NCBI RefSeq assembly: GCF_003989515.1
Contig: NZ_RBLU01000011.1
Location: 1 to 51,197 of the forward strand
Direction: 5' to 3'
Source of the DNA: Curtobacterium sp. HSID17257
Lineage (GTDB): Bacteria > Actinomycetota > Actinomycetes > Actinomycetales > Microbacteriaceae
DNA length: 51,197 nt
Shown: piece after piece, positions 25,336 through 35,368 of the stretch
Layout: every line of letters starts with the position of its first letter
How positions within the stretch are numbered: the stretch's first letter is position 1
Program-made: the position numbers and the translations under genes
The notes under the pieces: model-generated
Database searches by the model: none
What the model was told of the DNA's origin: nothing
Seen by the model: only the letters and a program-made list of their open reading frames with translations

Positions 25336-27093
25336 TTAGTGCACTTTGAAACTTACCGATGCGTCGTTGAGGATGCGTTTCACTCGGTCGACTCCCGCAC
25401 CTTCCGCCCAAATCATGAGAAGCAATCTGGCCCGGCTCGCACCCACGTAAAGGACACGCTTCGATTCCGCATCCTCGCCCTCCGCCCAATAATCAAGAAC
25501 ATGCTTCCGATCACGGCCCGAGCGAGACGGCACAGCTAAGAGAACAGCATCGCACTCAGTGCCCTTGGCTCGATGTACTGTTGACGCTTGCCATCCCTCT
25601 CGGGAGATTGCGGACAAGTTCTCGAGGCCGGCTCGCCAGCAATCCCAAATATCGACTGTCGGTTTAGGGAAAACAGATCTCAATCGAGGCCGGACCGGGA
25701 GGCCTAGCACCGTCCCGCATCTTTCGACAGCTTTTACTAAGCTGTCCGAGTACGCGATTGGCGATTCCCAGTGGCGGCTTTCGTTCAAAAGTTGCTTGAC
25801 AAGCAGACGAAAGTTTACCTCGTCGACGTCGACATGAGCAGCGATTGCTCCGATCGAGGGCAGCTGAACATTCGGCGGCAGCGCGAGTCCTGAGACCAGG
25901 ATGTGCGCGATATTCCGACTAGCTTTTTGGCGCTGGGCAACGTCGTGCGAGCTTCGCAGAACCAATAGGCTCTCGAGACATCTACGCGAAATAGATCGCC
26001 CCTTGAAAGGTTTCCTCGTGTCCAGTAGTTTCTGAGCGACGGTGCCGCTGTGCGCCAATACCTTTGCGCCGTCGGCGGACAACCCGTGCTGTATGAGCAG
26101 CCTATTTGCCTTCACCAAAATAGTTCCGACTGGTCCAGACAGGATATGCACGGAATCAGCACCACGTGGGGCGATCGACGATGGGACGATCGGCGGTAGT
26201 TGCGGACTGCGCAACGAAGTGACAACCTCGCAAATTACTCGACTCGATCGATGGCACTCATCAAGAATCGCAAGGGCCTCGGACTCAAGAGAAGCTCGGT
26301 AAGTTGAATATAGATCCCCTCGAGTATTGCGCCTGAAGCCGTAGATCGATTGCTCAGGGTCAGCAACTGTCGTAACACGGATACCCCCGCCCCTCAGGGA
26401 CTCCAGGAGAGAGTACTCCGTGATATCACAGTCCTGGAACTCGTCAACGATGATTTCGGAAAACCGTAGTCGGAGACGCCGTACAACTTCCTTTCCCCTT
26501 TTTGTCTCAAGCACCTCAGCCGCGTAGGAGCGAGCATCATCTGAGGAGAACACGGCAGCTTTGCGGAGACCGTCGATCCGCTTAGCGGCATCAGCGGAAA
26601 GACGCATTTTTGCCCTCTCGGACAAATTGTCCCAGGCCAGCGCCTGCTGCCGATCCATCAGCGAGGGAATGCCCTCTAATCCTAACTTCGCGACCTCGCT
26701 GAAGGCTGTTAACGGGAAGGATCCCCCACCACTCGTCGGCCGAAGCTGCGACAGATGATCAGGAAGGTCACTCCACGACGCTAGATAGGTTGGCTCATTC
26801 CCGCCGGTGGCTAGCAGCGCCGGCGTGGTCACAAACCTATGGAAGAAGGAATCGAACGTTCCAACGAAATTAGGGTGGGCTAGCATACTTGGTACTGCGA
26901 GCCGAGACTTGGCCTCGAGTACGGCCGCGTTGGTGAAAGAGACAAGCGCTGCATACTTGTGCGGATTATCAACAACTCGTCGGAACCGCTCGACAACAAC
27001 GCGAGTCTTGCCCGAGCCGGGACCCGCCTCGATGTGACGAACTTCAGGCCGAAGTGCCTCGCGCTGCTTCGTGGTCAACTCGAAATCGGTCAT
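25336..27093 (-). CDS. UvrD-like helicase, GajB-type partner of OLD nuclease
   Basis: A 585-residue superfamily 1A helicase. Walker A GPGSGKT is at residues 24-30, motif Ia is VSFTNAAVLEAKSRL, motif II DEFQD is at 217-221, motif III is VADPEQSIYGFR, motif V is VHRAKGTECDAV, and motif VI is VLYVGASRAR near the C-terminus. No nuclease domain is seen. Its ATG overlaps the stop of the OLD-family gene (ATGA), so the two are translationally coupled, the layout of Gabija (GajA-GajB). It is a little longer than the roughly 500-residue GajB. Base composition is clearly AT-richer than in the flanks and codons such as TTA, ATA and AGA appear, indicating recent transfer. Anti-phage function is inferred. 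Confidence 0.86.
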   Translation of the reverse strand: MTDFELTTKQREALRPEVRHIEAGPGSGKTRVVVERFRRVVDNPHKYAALVSFTNAAVLEAKSRLAVPSMLAHPNFVGTFDSFFHRFVTTPALLATGGNEPTYLASWSDLPDHLSQLRPTSGGGSFPLTAFSEVAKLGLEGIPSLMDRQQALAWDNLSERAKMRLSADAAKRIDGLRKAAVFSSDDARSYAAEVLETKRGKEVVRRLRLRFSEIIVDEFQDCDITEYSLLESLRGGGIRVTTVADPEQSIYGFRRNTRGDLYSTYRASLESEALAILDECHRSSRVICEVVTSLRSPQLPPIVPSSIAPRGADSVHILSGPVGTILVKANRLLIQHGLSADGAKVLAHSGTVAQKLLDTRKPFKGRSISRRCLESLLVLRSSHDVAQRQKASRNIAHILVSGLALPPNVQLPSIGAIAAHVDVDEVNFRLLVKQLLNESRHWESPIAYSDSLVKAVERCGTVLGLPVRPRLRSVFPKPTVDIWDCWRAGLENLSAISREGWQASTVHRAKGTECDAVLLAVPSRSGRDRKHVLDYWAEGEDAESKRVLYVGASRARLLLMIWAEGAGVDRVKRILNDASVSFKVH

Positions 27094-29069
27094 CTCTCGG
27101 CCACGAATCTGATGGCGCGTTCCAGGTACGGAGGCAACGCGAGAGCTTGAGACGAACGTTTTGCGCTTTTCAAAGCACTCTCGATCACAAGTTGCGAATA
27201 GTCACCCTTGCCAATATCGAGCGAGGGCTTAGACGACGACGGCTTAGTTTTCAAAGCCGCAGCGAAGACGTCCGCCCGCGCATCTGGTTGAAGGCCCGCG
27301 GCCGCAGCCGACAGCGCATCCCATCGCGCGGCAGACTTGGTCCGCAAAGCCACAAAGGCGGACCGCAGGATGGGCTCATTCTCCCGGATAGCGAAAAGAT
27401 CAGCCTCAAGCGAGCGTGAGCCGACGAAGACCCCCAACACTCCTCTCGCGCTCAAACTACTGAACAGTTCTCGATATGTCTTCTCCCGGCGAGCACCAGC
27501 GCCTTTGTCGCCATCCGTGACGACTGCGACACGGTCAACACGAGTAGCTTCACCATTCAGGAGAAGCTTCAGATAAGGCTTGAAGTCGACGCCATCTACT
27601 GCGATAATTGACGCAGAATTGAACTGGCGAAGGTTTCGGGCGGCTATACGGTTCCGTGTTTTTCGCGCCTTACGATCACCGTCGCTTTCACCGACTGCGG
27701 CAACCTCCTTGGCATAAAGTATCCTCGCGAGTTCAGGAAGCATCACCGACTCGGCGACTCCTTCCACCAGTATGACATCGCGCGCGAAGAGCAGAGACGC
27801 GCGGGTAGCATGCAAATAGCGATCAATTTTCCTGACATCCTCTCCTTTCAATCCGAGCTGAGCGACAGCCGAGGCAACTGTGCTCCAGGAAGATCTCGCG
27901 GGGGAGGCAGTTTCCTCCGCAGTCGCCTCACTCGCGACGGCAGGAATATCGGCCGCAGGTTGCATCAGTGCATCGGCGAGGGTGCCGCCAGCGTCTACCT
28001 GACGTAGGGAGTCCGAAGCCTCCTCCCTCGTCACCACAACTATATTCTTTACGCTAACGGCGCTCGCGAGCACTGGCGAATGTGTAGTCACAAGGACTTG
28101 CACCCGCCCGGCTGGTGTGAGCCCCTCCTTTTCACGTCCGCTTTCTCTTGCGCGTTCTCGCAAATACTCCAGGAGCACTGACTGCAACTGAGGGTGCAGA
28201 TGAGCTTCTGGCTCCTCCACGAGAAGAATGGTCAAGTCATACTCCGCTGCACGCGAGAGCTGCAATACGATCATCGAGATGTAGAGCAGGTTGGCGTAGC
28301 CGAGACCCGACCGCGCCACCTGAGCCGGCTGGAAGCCTGTTTCCGCGAGCTGCACTTTCAGGAGTTGGGCGAGCCGCCTTAGCTCACGCTCGCGCGAAGA
28401 TACACCGACATCATGCGCTCGCGAGGGCGGGGTGGCCGCGCGAAGTTGCTTTTCAATGGCCTTTGATGCAGCTTGAGCGACGTTATGCGCCGCAATCTGC
28501 GCTAGTCGCTTATTCGCTTTATCCACGAATTTCTTCTCGCGGGAGTGCTTGTTGCCGATCAAGACTCTCAGCACTTCGTAGAGCTGTGCTCCGTCTCCTG
28601 CATCCAAGTCTTTGACGGCGTCCCGTAGAGGTGGAAGATACACGTGAGCCACCCGCCGTCTAGCCGCGGGATCAGGATCATCAGAGCCGTGTTCTCCGAC
28701 CGAGATTCGCTGCTGGCTTCTACGTGGTATGTCCTCGGCACTCGACCAAGCGGTTCTGAAGACGAGGTCGGGCACCTCATCCACGAGGTGCTCCAGGTAT
28801 ATTGCTGTCTCCGCGTCGGTTAGATCTGTGTAAATAGCCTTCGCCTCTACCGACAGGCCGGGAGCGGCACCCACACTTACGTCGCGATCCCTATCAAACC
28901 ATATGGTCGGCCTTCCCGACGCCGGGTAAGTCGACAGCCGAAGCGCGTCAACAATGGCGCTTTTCCCAGAGGCATTTTCCCCGACAAGAACCGTTACGTA
29001 CTTGTCCAGTGTGACCCGTGTCTTTCTGCATGCTCGGAAGTTGTCTAGGTGGAGCTCTGCAAGCCTCAT
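27090..29069 (-). CDS. OLD-family ATPase/TOPRIM endonuclease, GajA-like
   Basis: A 659-residue class 2 OLD-type protein. The N-terminal ABC-like ATPase has Walker A GENASGKS (residues 30-37), Walker B LLVEEPEAH (about 282-290) and H-loop TTHSP. The C-terminal TOPRIM domain has the acidic Glu436 in DVILVEGVAE and the DxD pair Asp520/Asp522 in VVTDGDKG. Class 2 OLD nucleases coupled to a UvrD-like helicase make up Gabija, which cuts DNA when nucleotides are depleted by phage. Here the helicase follows by ATGA overlap. The ribosome binding site is weak (GGTAGGCG). GC content is clearly lower than the surroundings. No integrase or transposase flanks the pair. Confidence 0.87.
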   Translation of the reverse strand: MRLAELHLDNFRACRKTRVTLDKYVTVLVGENASGKSAIVDALRLSTYPASGRPTIWFDRDRDVSVGAAPGLSVEAKAIYTDLTDAETAIYLEHLVDEVPDLVFRTAWSSAEDIPRRSQQRISVGEHGSDDPDPAARRRVAHVYLPPLRDAVKDLDAGDGAQLYEVLRVLIGNKHSREKKFVDKANKRLAQIAAHNVAQAASKAIEKQLRAATPPSRAHDVGVSSRERELRRLAQLLKVQLAETGFQPAQVARSGLGYANLLYISMIVLQLSRAAEYDLTILLVEEPEAHLHPQLQSVLLEYLRERARESGREKEGLTPAGRVQVLVTTHSPVLASAVSVKNIVVVTREEASDSLRQVDAGGTLADALMQPAADIPAVASEATAEETASPARSSWSTVASAVAQLGLKGEDVRKIDRYLHATRASLLFARDVILVEGVAESVMLPELARILYAKEVAAVGESDGDRKARKTRNRIAARNLRQFNSASIIAVDGVDFKPYLKLLLNGEATRVDRVAVVTDGDKGAGARREKTYRELFSSLSARGVLGVFVGSRSLEADLFAIRENEPILRSAFVALRTKSAARWDALSAAAAGLQPDARADVFAAALKTKPSSSKPSLDIGKGDYSQLVIESALKSAKRSSQALALPPYLERAIRFVAER

Positions 29070-29321
29070 CCGCGCCTACCGATACAGTCGACAGTCGACG
29101 GCCGTCCGGAGGACGGGGCGCCTAGCTCCCAAGCCTGATCAATCATCACCTTGGCAAGGGTGCCAGACGTCCCTCGGTGCGCACGACGCCACGCCGGTGC
29201 CGTCGACGCCGAGTAGTTCAACCGCCCTGTGGGCCTCAGAGCAACACTGCCGACCCTTTCAGATATTGGCTCGGGAAGGCATCCCCACCGGAAAGTGCTA
29301 TTTCCTCCGCGAATGCCGGAA
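29070..29321. other. Intergenic region upstream of the OLD nuclease
   Basis: About 250 bp between the OLD gene start and the nrdF terminator. It should hold the promoter of the defence-like operon on the minus strand. A tandem GTCGACTGTCGACTGT (minus strand, about 29080-29095) lies near the start. A 26-codon frame, 29066-29146, begins MIDQAWELGAPSS and overlaps the OLD start by ATGA; it could be a leader peptide but has little support. Nothing else is recognised. Confidence 0.35.
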
Positions 29322-29350
29322 CGCCCCGCCGGCCGCAGCCGACGGGGCGT
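29322..29350 (-). terminator. nrdF terminator hairpin
   Basis: Arms ACGCCCCG (29322-29329) and CGGGGCGT (29343-29350), extended inward with mismatches by the GTCGGC/GCCGGC region, 22 bp downstream of the nrdF stop on the minus strand. Confidence 0.65.
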
Positions 29351-29372
29351 CCCCACACGAGTCAGACGAGGG

Positions 29373-30356
<984 letters not shown>

Positions 30357-30422
30357 CTAAGAGTGAGATTGCGGCGGGTGGAGGGTGGGACCCGAGGTTC
30401 CCGGGTCCCACCCTAGGTCTCG

Positions 30423-30632
30423 CTAGACCATCTGACGGATCGTGCGAGTGGGGTTGCGATCTGCGAAAGCAGCAGTCACGAACTCCCCTGTGGCGGCCGA
30501 CCGGTAGACCGGACGGTCGTTGCTGGTCCCGGCTCCCACTCGCTCGGTGGTCGTCGTCGTGGGCCGACGAACCGCCACAGAGGGCGAGACGAACTGCCCG
30601 GTTCCAGCATCCCTATTTACTTTGTGTGCCAC
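30423..30632 (-). CDS. Small conserved-looking protein between nrdE and nrdF
   Basis: A 69-residue protein made of two related parts: NRDAGTGQFVSPSVAVRRP near the start and YRSAATGEFVTAAFADRNP near the end, each followed by a Thr-rich stretch (TTTTTER, TRTI). Small actinobacterial proteins with the same R..TG.FV pattern are known but have no function. The GTG at 30632 has AAGGGAG a suitable distance upstream, which supports it as a real gene. It lies 75 bases before nrdF on the same strand, so it could be part of the nrd transcript. Confidence 0.7.
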   Translation of the reverse strand: MAHKVNRDAGTGQFVSPSVAVRRPTTTTTERVGAGTSNDRPVYRSAATGEFVTAAFADRNPTRTIRQMV

Positions 30633-30708
30633 GGTGGGCTCCCTTGCGGGTAGCGCCTCGGCTGGGCCTCACGTTGTCTGTGAGAGCTGACCCGTGTAGC
30701 GTTGAGGA

Positions 30709-30781
30709 TCCAAGTGCATTGGAGTCCCGCTTGCCGGGGCTATCGAGGCCGACTCTTACTGGAGTCGGCCTCGACTTATTT
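30709..30781 (+). ncRNA. Candidate small RNA, antisense orientation to the nrd operon
   Basis: On the plus strand a promoter-like pair, TTGTCT (30674-30679), a 17-bp spacer and TAGCGT (30697-30702), predicts a start near 30709. The RNA would hold a small hairpin (TCCAA-GTGCA-TTGGA) and end in an intrinsic terminator: 13-bp perfect stem (30743-30755 with 30762-30774), loop TTACTG, then ACTTATTT. No plus-strand gene lies here, so the terminator has no other obvious job. Length about 70-75 nt. No known RNA family was recognised. Confidence 0.45.
30743..30781 (+). terminator. Intrinsic terminator of candidate small RNA
   Basis: T30743 plus CGAGGCCGACTC (30744-30755) pairs with GAGTCGGCCTCG (30762-30773) plus A30774, and is followed by CTTATTT. 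The T-rich side is on the plus strand. Confidence 0.7.
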
Positions 30782-30784
30782 GTG

Positions 30785-30823
30785 CCTGGAGGCGCGGGGC
30801 GGGCCCCGCCCCGCGCCTCCAGG
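30785..30823 (-). terminator. nrdE-side GGAGGC palindrome
   Basis: 19-bp perfect arms (30785-30803 and 30805-30823) with a single-base centre, 15 bp after the nrdE stop. It may attenuate or end the nrdHIE transcript before the small gene and nrdF. It belongs to the GGAGGC palindrome family. Confidence 0.65.
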
Positions 30824-30838
30824 AAGAGAGCAGCAGCT

Positions 30839-32992
30839 CTACAGCATGCAGCTGACGCAGCCCTCGACCTCGGTGCCCTCGAGGGCGAGCTGGCGCAGAC
30901 GGATGTAGTAGATCGTCTTGATGCCCTTGCGCCATGCGTAGATCTGGGCCTTGTTGATGTCGCGCGTGGTGGCGGTGTCCTTGAAGAACAGCGTCAGCGA
31001 CAGGCCCTGGTCGACGTGCTGCGTGGCAGCGGCGTAGGTGTCGATGATCTTCTCGGCACCGATCTCGTACGCGTCCTGGTAGTAGTCCAGGTTGTCGTTC
31101 GTCATGAACGGCGCCGGGTAGTAGACGCGACCGAGCTTGCCTTCCTTGCGGATCTCGATCTTCGACGCGATCGGGTGGATCGACGACGTCGAGTGGTTGA
31201 TGTACGAGATTGAACCGGTCGGCGGGACGGCCTGCAGGTTCTGGTTGTAGATGCCGTGCTCCTGGACGGACGCCTTCAGCGCCTTCCAGTCGTCCTGCGT
31301 CGGGATCGCGATGTTCGCGTCGGCGAACAGCGATGCGACACGCTCGGTCGCCGGGGTCCACTCCTGGTCGGTGTACTTGTCGAAGAACTCACCCGACGCG
31401 TACTTCGAGTCGCGGAAGCCGTCGAACGTCTCCCCCGTCTCGATCGCGATGTTGTTCGAGGCACGCAGGGCGTGGAACAGCACCGTGTAGAAGTAGATGT
31501 TCGTGAAGTCGATGCCCTCTTCGGAGCCGTAGAAGACGCGCTCACGAGCGAGGTAGCCGTGCAGGTTCATCTGGCCGAGGCCGATGGCGTGCGACTTGTC
31601 GTTGCCGTCCTCGACGGAGCGCACCGACGAGATGTGCGACATCTGCGAGACCGAGGTCAGGCCGCGGATCGCCGTCTCGATGGTCTTGCCGAAGTCCGGC
31701 GAGTCCATCGTCAGCGCGATGTTCAGCGACCCGAGGTTGCAGGAGATGTCCTTGCCGATCTCCTTGTAGGAGAGGTCCTCGTTGAAGGTCGTCGGGGTGT
31801 TGACCTGCAAGATCTCCGAGCACAGGTTGGACATGTTGATCCGACCCTTGATCGGGTTCGCCTTGTTCACCGTGTCCTCGAACACGATGTACGGGTAGCC
31901 CGACTCGAACTGGATCTCGGCGATGGTCGTGAAGAAGTCACGCGCCTTGATCTTCGTCTTCTTGATGCGCGAGTCATCGACCATCGCGCGGTAGTTCTCG
32001 GAGATCGGGACGTCGCCGAAGGGCATCCCGTAGACCTTCTCGACGTCGTACGGCGAGAACAGGTACATGTCCTCGTTGTTCTTCGCGAGCTCGAACGTGA
32101 TGTCCGGCACGACGACGCCGAGCGACAGCGTCTTGATGCGGATCTTCTCGTCAGCGTTCTCGCGCTTGGTGTCGAGGAACTTCATGATGTCGGGGTGGTG
32201 CGCCGACAGGTAGACGGCACCGGCACCCTGACGCGCACCGAGCTGGTTGGCGTACGAGAAGGAGTCTTCCAGCAGCTTCATCACGGGGATGATGCCCGAC
32301 GACTGGTTCTCGATCTGCTTGATCGGGGCGCCGGCCTCGCGGATGTTGGAGAGGAGCAGGGCCACGCCGCCGCCGCGCTTCGAGAGCTGCAGCGAGGAGT
32401 TGATGCCGCGCGAGATCGACTCCATGTTGTCCTCGATGCGGAGGAGGAAGCACGAGACGAGCTCGCCGCGCTGGGCCTTCGCGGTGTTGAGGAACGTCGG
32501 GGTCGCGGGCTGGAAGCGGCCGGCGATGATCTCCTCGACGAGGTCGATCGCGAGCTGCTCGTTGCCCTGCGCCAGGCCGAGGGCGGTCATCACGACGCGG
32601 TCCTCGAAGCGCTCGAGATAACGCTTGCCGTCGAACGTCTTGAGCGTGTAGCTCGTGTAGTACTTGAACGCACCCAGGAACGTCTGGAACCGGAACTTCT
32701 TCGAGTACGCCAGGTCGTTGAGCTGCTGGATGAAGTCGAGCGAGTACTGCTCGATCGTCGCGGCTTCGTAGTACTCGTTCTCGACCAGGTAGTCGAGCCG
32801 CTCCTTCAGGTTGTGGAAGAAGACGGTGTTCTGGTTGACGTGCTGCAGGAAGAACTGCTTGGCAGCCTCACGATCCTTGTCGAACTGGATGTTCCCGTCC
32901 GCGTCGTAGAGGTTGAGCATCGCGTTGAGGGAGTGGTAGTCCATCCCCGTCTGCGGCGACGTCAGATCGACGTCTGCAACTGCTGCGTCCAA
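30839..32992 (-). CDS. nrdE: Ribonucleotide reductase class Ib, alpha subunit NrdE
   Basis: A 717-residue catalytic subunit that reduces ribonucleoside diphosphates. The active-site Cys is in [19 protein letters not shown], the finger-loop region is NLCSEI, and the partner Cys is near [10 protein letters not shown]. The C-terminal redox pair is CVSC in VEGCVSCML, reduced by NrdH. It lacks a full ATP-cone, as expected for class Ib. The start is probably TTG at 32992 ([20 protein letters not shown]), giving a 31-base overlap with nrdI; an ATG at [11 protein letters not shown] is a shorter alternative. It forms a complex with NrdF. Confidence 0.95.
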   Translation of the reverse strand: MDAAVADVDLTSPQTGMDYHSLNAMLNLYDADGNIQFDKDREAAKQFFLQHVNQNTVFFHNLKERLDYLVENEYYEAATIEQYSLDFIQQLNDLAYSKKFRFQTFLGAFKYYTSYTLKTFDGKRYLERFEDRVVMTALGLAQGNEQLAIDLVEEIIAGRFQPATPTFLNTAKAQRGELVSCFLLRIEDNMESISRGINSSLQLSKRGGGVALLLSNIREAGAPIKQIENQSSGIIPVMKLLEDSFSYANQLGARQGAGAVYLSAHHPDIMKFLDTKRENADEKIRIKTLSLGVVVPDITFELAKNNEDMYLFSPYDVEKVYGMPFGDVPISENYRAMVDDSRIKKTKIKARDFFTTIAEIQFESGYPYIVFEDTVNKANPIKGRINMSNLCSEILQVNTPTTFNEDLSYKEIGKDISCNLGSLNIALTMDSPDFGKTIETAIRGLTSVSQMSHISSVRSVEDGNDKSHAIGLGQMNLHGYLARERVFYGSEEGIDFTNIYFYTVLFHALRASNNIAIETGETFDGFRDSKYASGEFFDKYTDQEWTPATERVASLFADANIAIPTQDDWKALKASVQEHGIYNQNLQAVPPTGSISYINHSTSSIHPIASKIEIRKEGKLGRVYYPAPFMTNDNLDYYQDAYEIGAEKIIDTYAAATQHVDQGLSLTLFFKDTATTRDINKAQIYAWRKGIKTIYYIRLRQLALEGTEVEGCVSCML

Positions 32993-33378
32993 AATGCATC
33001 CAATCCTGAGTTGACCGCCTGCACGTCGTCAGGCGTTCCGAAGAGTTCGAAGCGGTACAAGAGCGGGACGCCGCACTTCTCGGCGATGACGTCCCCGGCG
33101 AGGCCGTAGGCCTCGCCGAAGTTCGTGTTCCCTCCGACGATCACGCCGCGGATGAGCGAGCGGTTGCGTTCGTCGTTGAGGAACTTGATGACCTGCTTGG
33201 GCACCGCACCCTGACCGTTGCCGCCACCGTAGGTGGGCAGCACGAGCACGTACGGCTCGTCCGCGTGGAGGAACGGGTCGCTCGGGAAGAGCGGGATGCG
33301 GTCCGCGTCACGGCCGAGCTTCTCGACGAAGCGGGCCGTGTAGCCGGACACGCTCGAGAAGTAGACGAGGCGACTCAT
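32962..33378 (-). CDS. nrdI: Flavodoxin-like NrdI
   Basis: A 138-residue flavodoxin-like protein that helps assemble the Mn-tyrosyl radical of NrdF. The FMN-binding N-terminus is [18 protein letters not shown], with [21 protein letters not shown] and [19 protein letters not shown] following. The ATG at 33378 has AAGGAG upstream. It lies between nrdH and nrdE as in other class Ib operons, and its 3' end overlaps the nrdE start. Confidence 0.94.
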   Translation of the reverse strand: MSRLVYFSSVSGYTARFVEKLGRDADRIPLFPSDPFLHADEPYVLVLPTYGGGNGQGAVPKQVIKFLNDERNRSLIRGVIVGGNTNFGEAYGLAGDVIAEKCGVPLLYRFELFGTPDDVQAVNSGLDAFWTQQLQTSI

Positions 33379-33461
33379 GTGCGCGCTCCTTGTGAGAGGT
33401 GCGGACAGCAGATCGGGGGTGGCCTGACGGAGGTGCTGGGTGCCTCCAGGCCGGCGGAGGC

Positions 33462-33485
33462 GCGGGTCCCGGTGACGGGACCCGC
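33462..33485 (-). terminator. Hairpin between nrdH and nrdI
   Basis: GCGGGTCCC (33462-33470) and GGGACCCGC (33477-33485) with loop GGTGAC, only 6 bp after the nrdH stop. A partial GGAGGC motif (GCCTCCAGGCCGGCGGAGGC, 33442-33461) lies next to it. It may set the ratio of nrdH to nrdIE expression rather than stop transcription fully. Confidence 0.55.
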
Positions 33486-33490
33486 GCAGC

Positions 33491-33724
33491 TCACGCGAGT
33501 TCGGCGCTGAGCGTCGCGATCTTGTCGGGACGGAAGCCCGACCAGTGATCGTCGTCGGTCACGACGACGGGAGCCTGCATGTAGCCGAGCGACTTGACGT
33601 GCTCGAGTGCGGCTTCGTCGGCGGAGACGTCGAGCACCTCGTACTGGATGCCCTTGTTGTCGAGCGCGCGGTACGTCGCGGTGCACTGGACGCAGGACGG
33701 CTTGGTGTAGACGGTGACGGCCAT
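33491..33724 (-). CDS. nrdH: Glutaredoxin-like NrdH redoxin
   Basis: A 77-residue thioredoxin-fold protein, the electron donor of class Ib reductase. The redox motif CVQC is in [17 protein letters not shown], the cis-Pro region is in MQAPVVV, and the family's WSGFRPDKI is present. The ATG at 33724 has GGGGAG close upstream. It is the first gene of the nrd operon, under two NrdR boxes at 33822-33869. Confidence 0.95.
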   Translation of the reverse strand: MAVTVYTKPSCVQCTATYRALDNKGIQYEVLDVSADEAALEHVKSLGYMQAPVVVTDDDHWSGFRPDKIATLSAELA

Positions 33725-33821
33725 GATCTCCCCTGGTTCTTGCTGGGTGTTTCGTGCTGTGGAGGGTGGTGCTGATGCCTGTGCGCAGACGAGTCCGGGA
33801 GGGGCCGCTGCGATGGCATCC

Positions 33822-33869
33822 ACACTACATCTAGTGGCTGGCTGCGTCACCGACCACAAGAGGAAGTGT
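33822..33869 (-). promoter_or_regulatory. Two NrdR boxes upstream of nrdH
   Basis: Box 1, ACACTACATCTAGTGG (33822-33837), is very close to the NrdR consensus ACACWATATATWGTGT. Box 2, CCACAAGAGGAAGTGT (33854-33869), matches in 11 of 16 positions. They start 32 bp apart, about three helical turns, as NrdR requires. They lie 98-145 bp before the nrdH start and predict repression of the nrd operon by NrdR-ATP/dATP. The rest of the 33725-34114 gap has several TCCACA motifs but no gene. Confidence 0.75.
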
Positions 33870-34114
33870 TACAGCCGTGTAGTTCTCCACAAGCCCCTCC
33901 ACAATGTGAACACCTCGGGGAGGCCCGTGATTCCGCCAGTCTGCGGCCGACCACCGACACTTCCCCACACCCGTGGACAGCGTCGATCCACATGTGTGGA
34001 ATCGGCGCGTCGGCGTGTCGCGGGAGCGTCCTCCGAGCACGGCGAGCACCCCGTCTGTCCACAGCACCCCCGGACGGGTGACGGCCCGATCCGTCCGGTC
34101 GGTACGCTCGTCCC

Positions 34115-35320
34115 GTGAGCGCCTACGGACCCCTGCTGAAGACCCCCGGAGTCGGTCGCGTCATCGCAGCGCAGCTCACCGCGCGCTTCCCGTTCGGCAT
34201 GCTGTCGCTCGCGTACCTGCTGCACGTCGAGCACGTGTTCCACTCCTACGGCGCCGCGGGGCTCGTCCTCGCGACGACGAGCATCGGCCAGGCGATCGCC
34301 GGCCCGCTCACGAGCCGGTGGATGGGCAGCTGGGGCATGCGCCCGGTGCTGATCCTGACGAGCGCCGTCGCCCTGGCGAGCATGGTCGTGATCGCGTTCG
34401 TCTCGATGCCGCTCTGGGGCTACGTCGTCGTCGGGTTCCTCGGCGGACTGGCGGTCCCGCCCGTGCAGCCGGCGGTGCGCACCATCTACCCGAAGATGGT
34501 GACCTCGTCGCAGCTCACCCCGCTGTTCTCGCTCGACGCCAGTGCGCAGGAGCTCATCTGGGTCGCCGGCCCCGTCATCACCACGTTCGTCGCGACGCAG
34601 GTCGGCACCGTCCAGGCCATCGTCGTCGCGATGGTGTTCCTGGTCGTGGGCGGGGTGTGGTTCATCGCCTCCCCCGAGCTCGGCCGGGTGCGCATCCCCC
34701 GCTCGAAGCGTGCGTTCGGCGTCGTGCTGAAGCGCCCGTCGGTGATCGTCGCGACCCTGACCGGCCTGCTGCTGATCGGGGCGTGCTCCGCGGTCGAGGC
34801 GAGCGTCACGAGCGTCTTCGGCGAGGGCAGCCCGAACGCCGGCATCGTCCTCGCGGTCTTCGCCGTCGGGTCGCTCGCCGGCGGTCTCGCGCTCGGGCAC
34901 CGACCGATCTCGAAGAACACGCTGTGGGCTCGCATGTCGATCGTGTTCGTCGGCCTCGCGCTGGCGGTCGGCGGCACCGACTTCTGGTGGCTCTGCCTGG
35001 CCCTCGTGATCGCGGGTGCCGGCATCGCGCCCGCCCTCGCGGTCATGTTCGGCTCGGTGTCCGCGACGGTGAAGTTCTCCGACACCGCCGAGGCCTACGG
35101 CTGGATGGGGACCGGCCAGCTCATCGGTGCCGCCGGCGGGTCCGCGGTCGCCGGCTTCCTCATCGACGCGAACGGCCCGACCGGAGGCATGACCGTCGGG
35201 GCGGTCATGGCGGCGGCGGGGGTCGTCCTGCCGCTCGTGACGAAGCGGTGGCTGCCCGACCTGCGCGGCCGCGACGCGAGTCCTCTCCCCGACACCGAGC
35301 CGGTCACGCTCCCGAGCTGA
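34115..35320 (+). CDS. MFS transporter
   Basis: A 401-residue major facilitator protein with about 12 hydrophobic helices. The loop between helices 2 and 3 (SRWMGSWGMRPVL) has the family's basic character. The type resembles sugar-efflux or drug-efflux members of actinobacteria, but the substrate cannot be read. The GTG at 34115 has TACGCT (34103-34108) exactly six bases upstream and no ribosome binding site, suggesting leaderless translation. It is followed by a partial GGAGGC motif and then the aldo/keto reductase. Confidence 0.86.
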   Translation: MSAYGPLLKTPGVGRVIAAQLTARFPFGMLSLAYLLHVEHVFHSYGAAGLVLATTSIGQAIAGPLTSRWMGSWGMRPVLILTSAVALASMVVIAFVSMPLWGYVVVGFLGGLAVPPVQPAVRTIYPKMVTSSQLTPLFSLDASAQELIWVAGPVITTFVATQVGTVQAIVVAMVFLVVGGVWFIASPELGRVRIPRSKRAFGVVLKRPSVIVATLTGLLLIGACSAVEASVTSVFGEGSPNAGIVLAVFAVGSLAGGLALGHRPISKNTLWARMSIVFVGLALAVGGTDFWWLCLALVIAGAGIAPALAVMFGSVSATVKFSDTAEAYGWMGTGQLIGAAGGSAVAGFLIDANGPTGGMTVGAVMAAAGVVLPLVTKRWLPDLRGRDASPLPDTEPVTLPS

Positions 35321-35368
35321 CGGCCTGGAGGCACGGCGCACCCCCGCCGCGATGGGCAGGATGGGTGC

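Noticed and set aside
26042-26302. Short plus-strand frames inside the UvrD-like gene
   Set aside because: They lie fully within the helicase gene on the other strand and show no start signals or known motifs.
29066-29356. A 96-codon frame upstream of the OLD nuclease as a third defence gene
   Set aside because: Arg/Gly/Pro-rich, runs through the nrdF terminator, and has no ribosome binding site; only a short 26-codon part near the OLD start is even plausible.
33880-34070. Cluster of TCCACA motifs as DnaA boxes or a replication origin
   Set aside because: None matches the full TTATCCACA box, spacing is irregular, and no dnaA, dnaN or rpmH is near.
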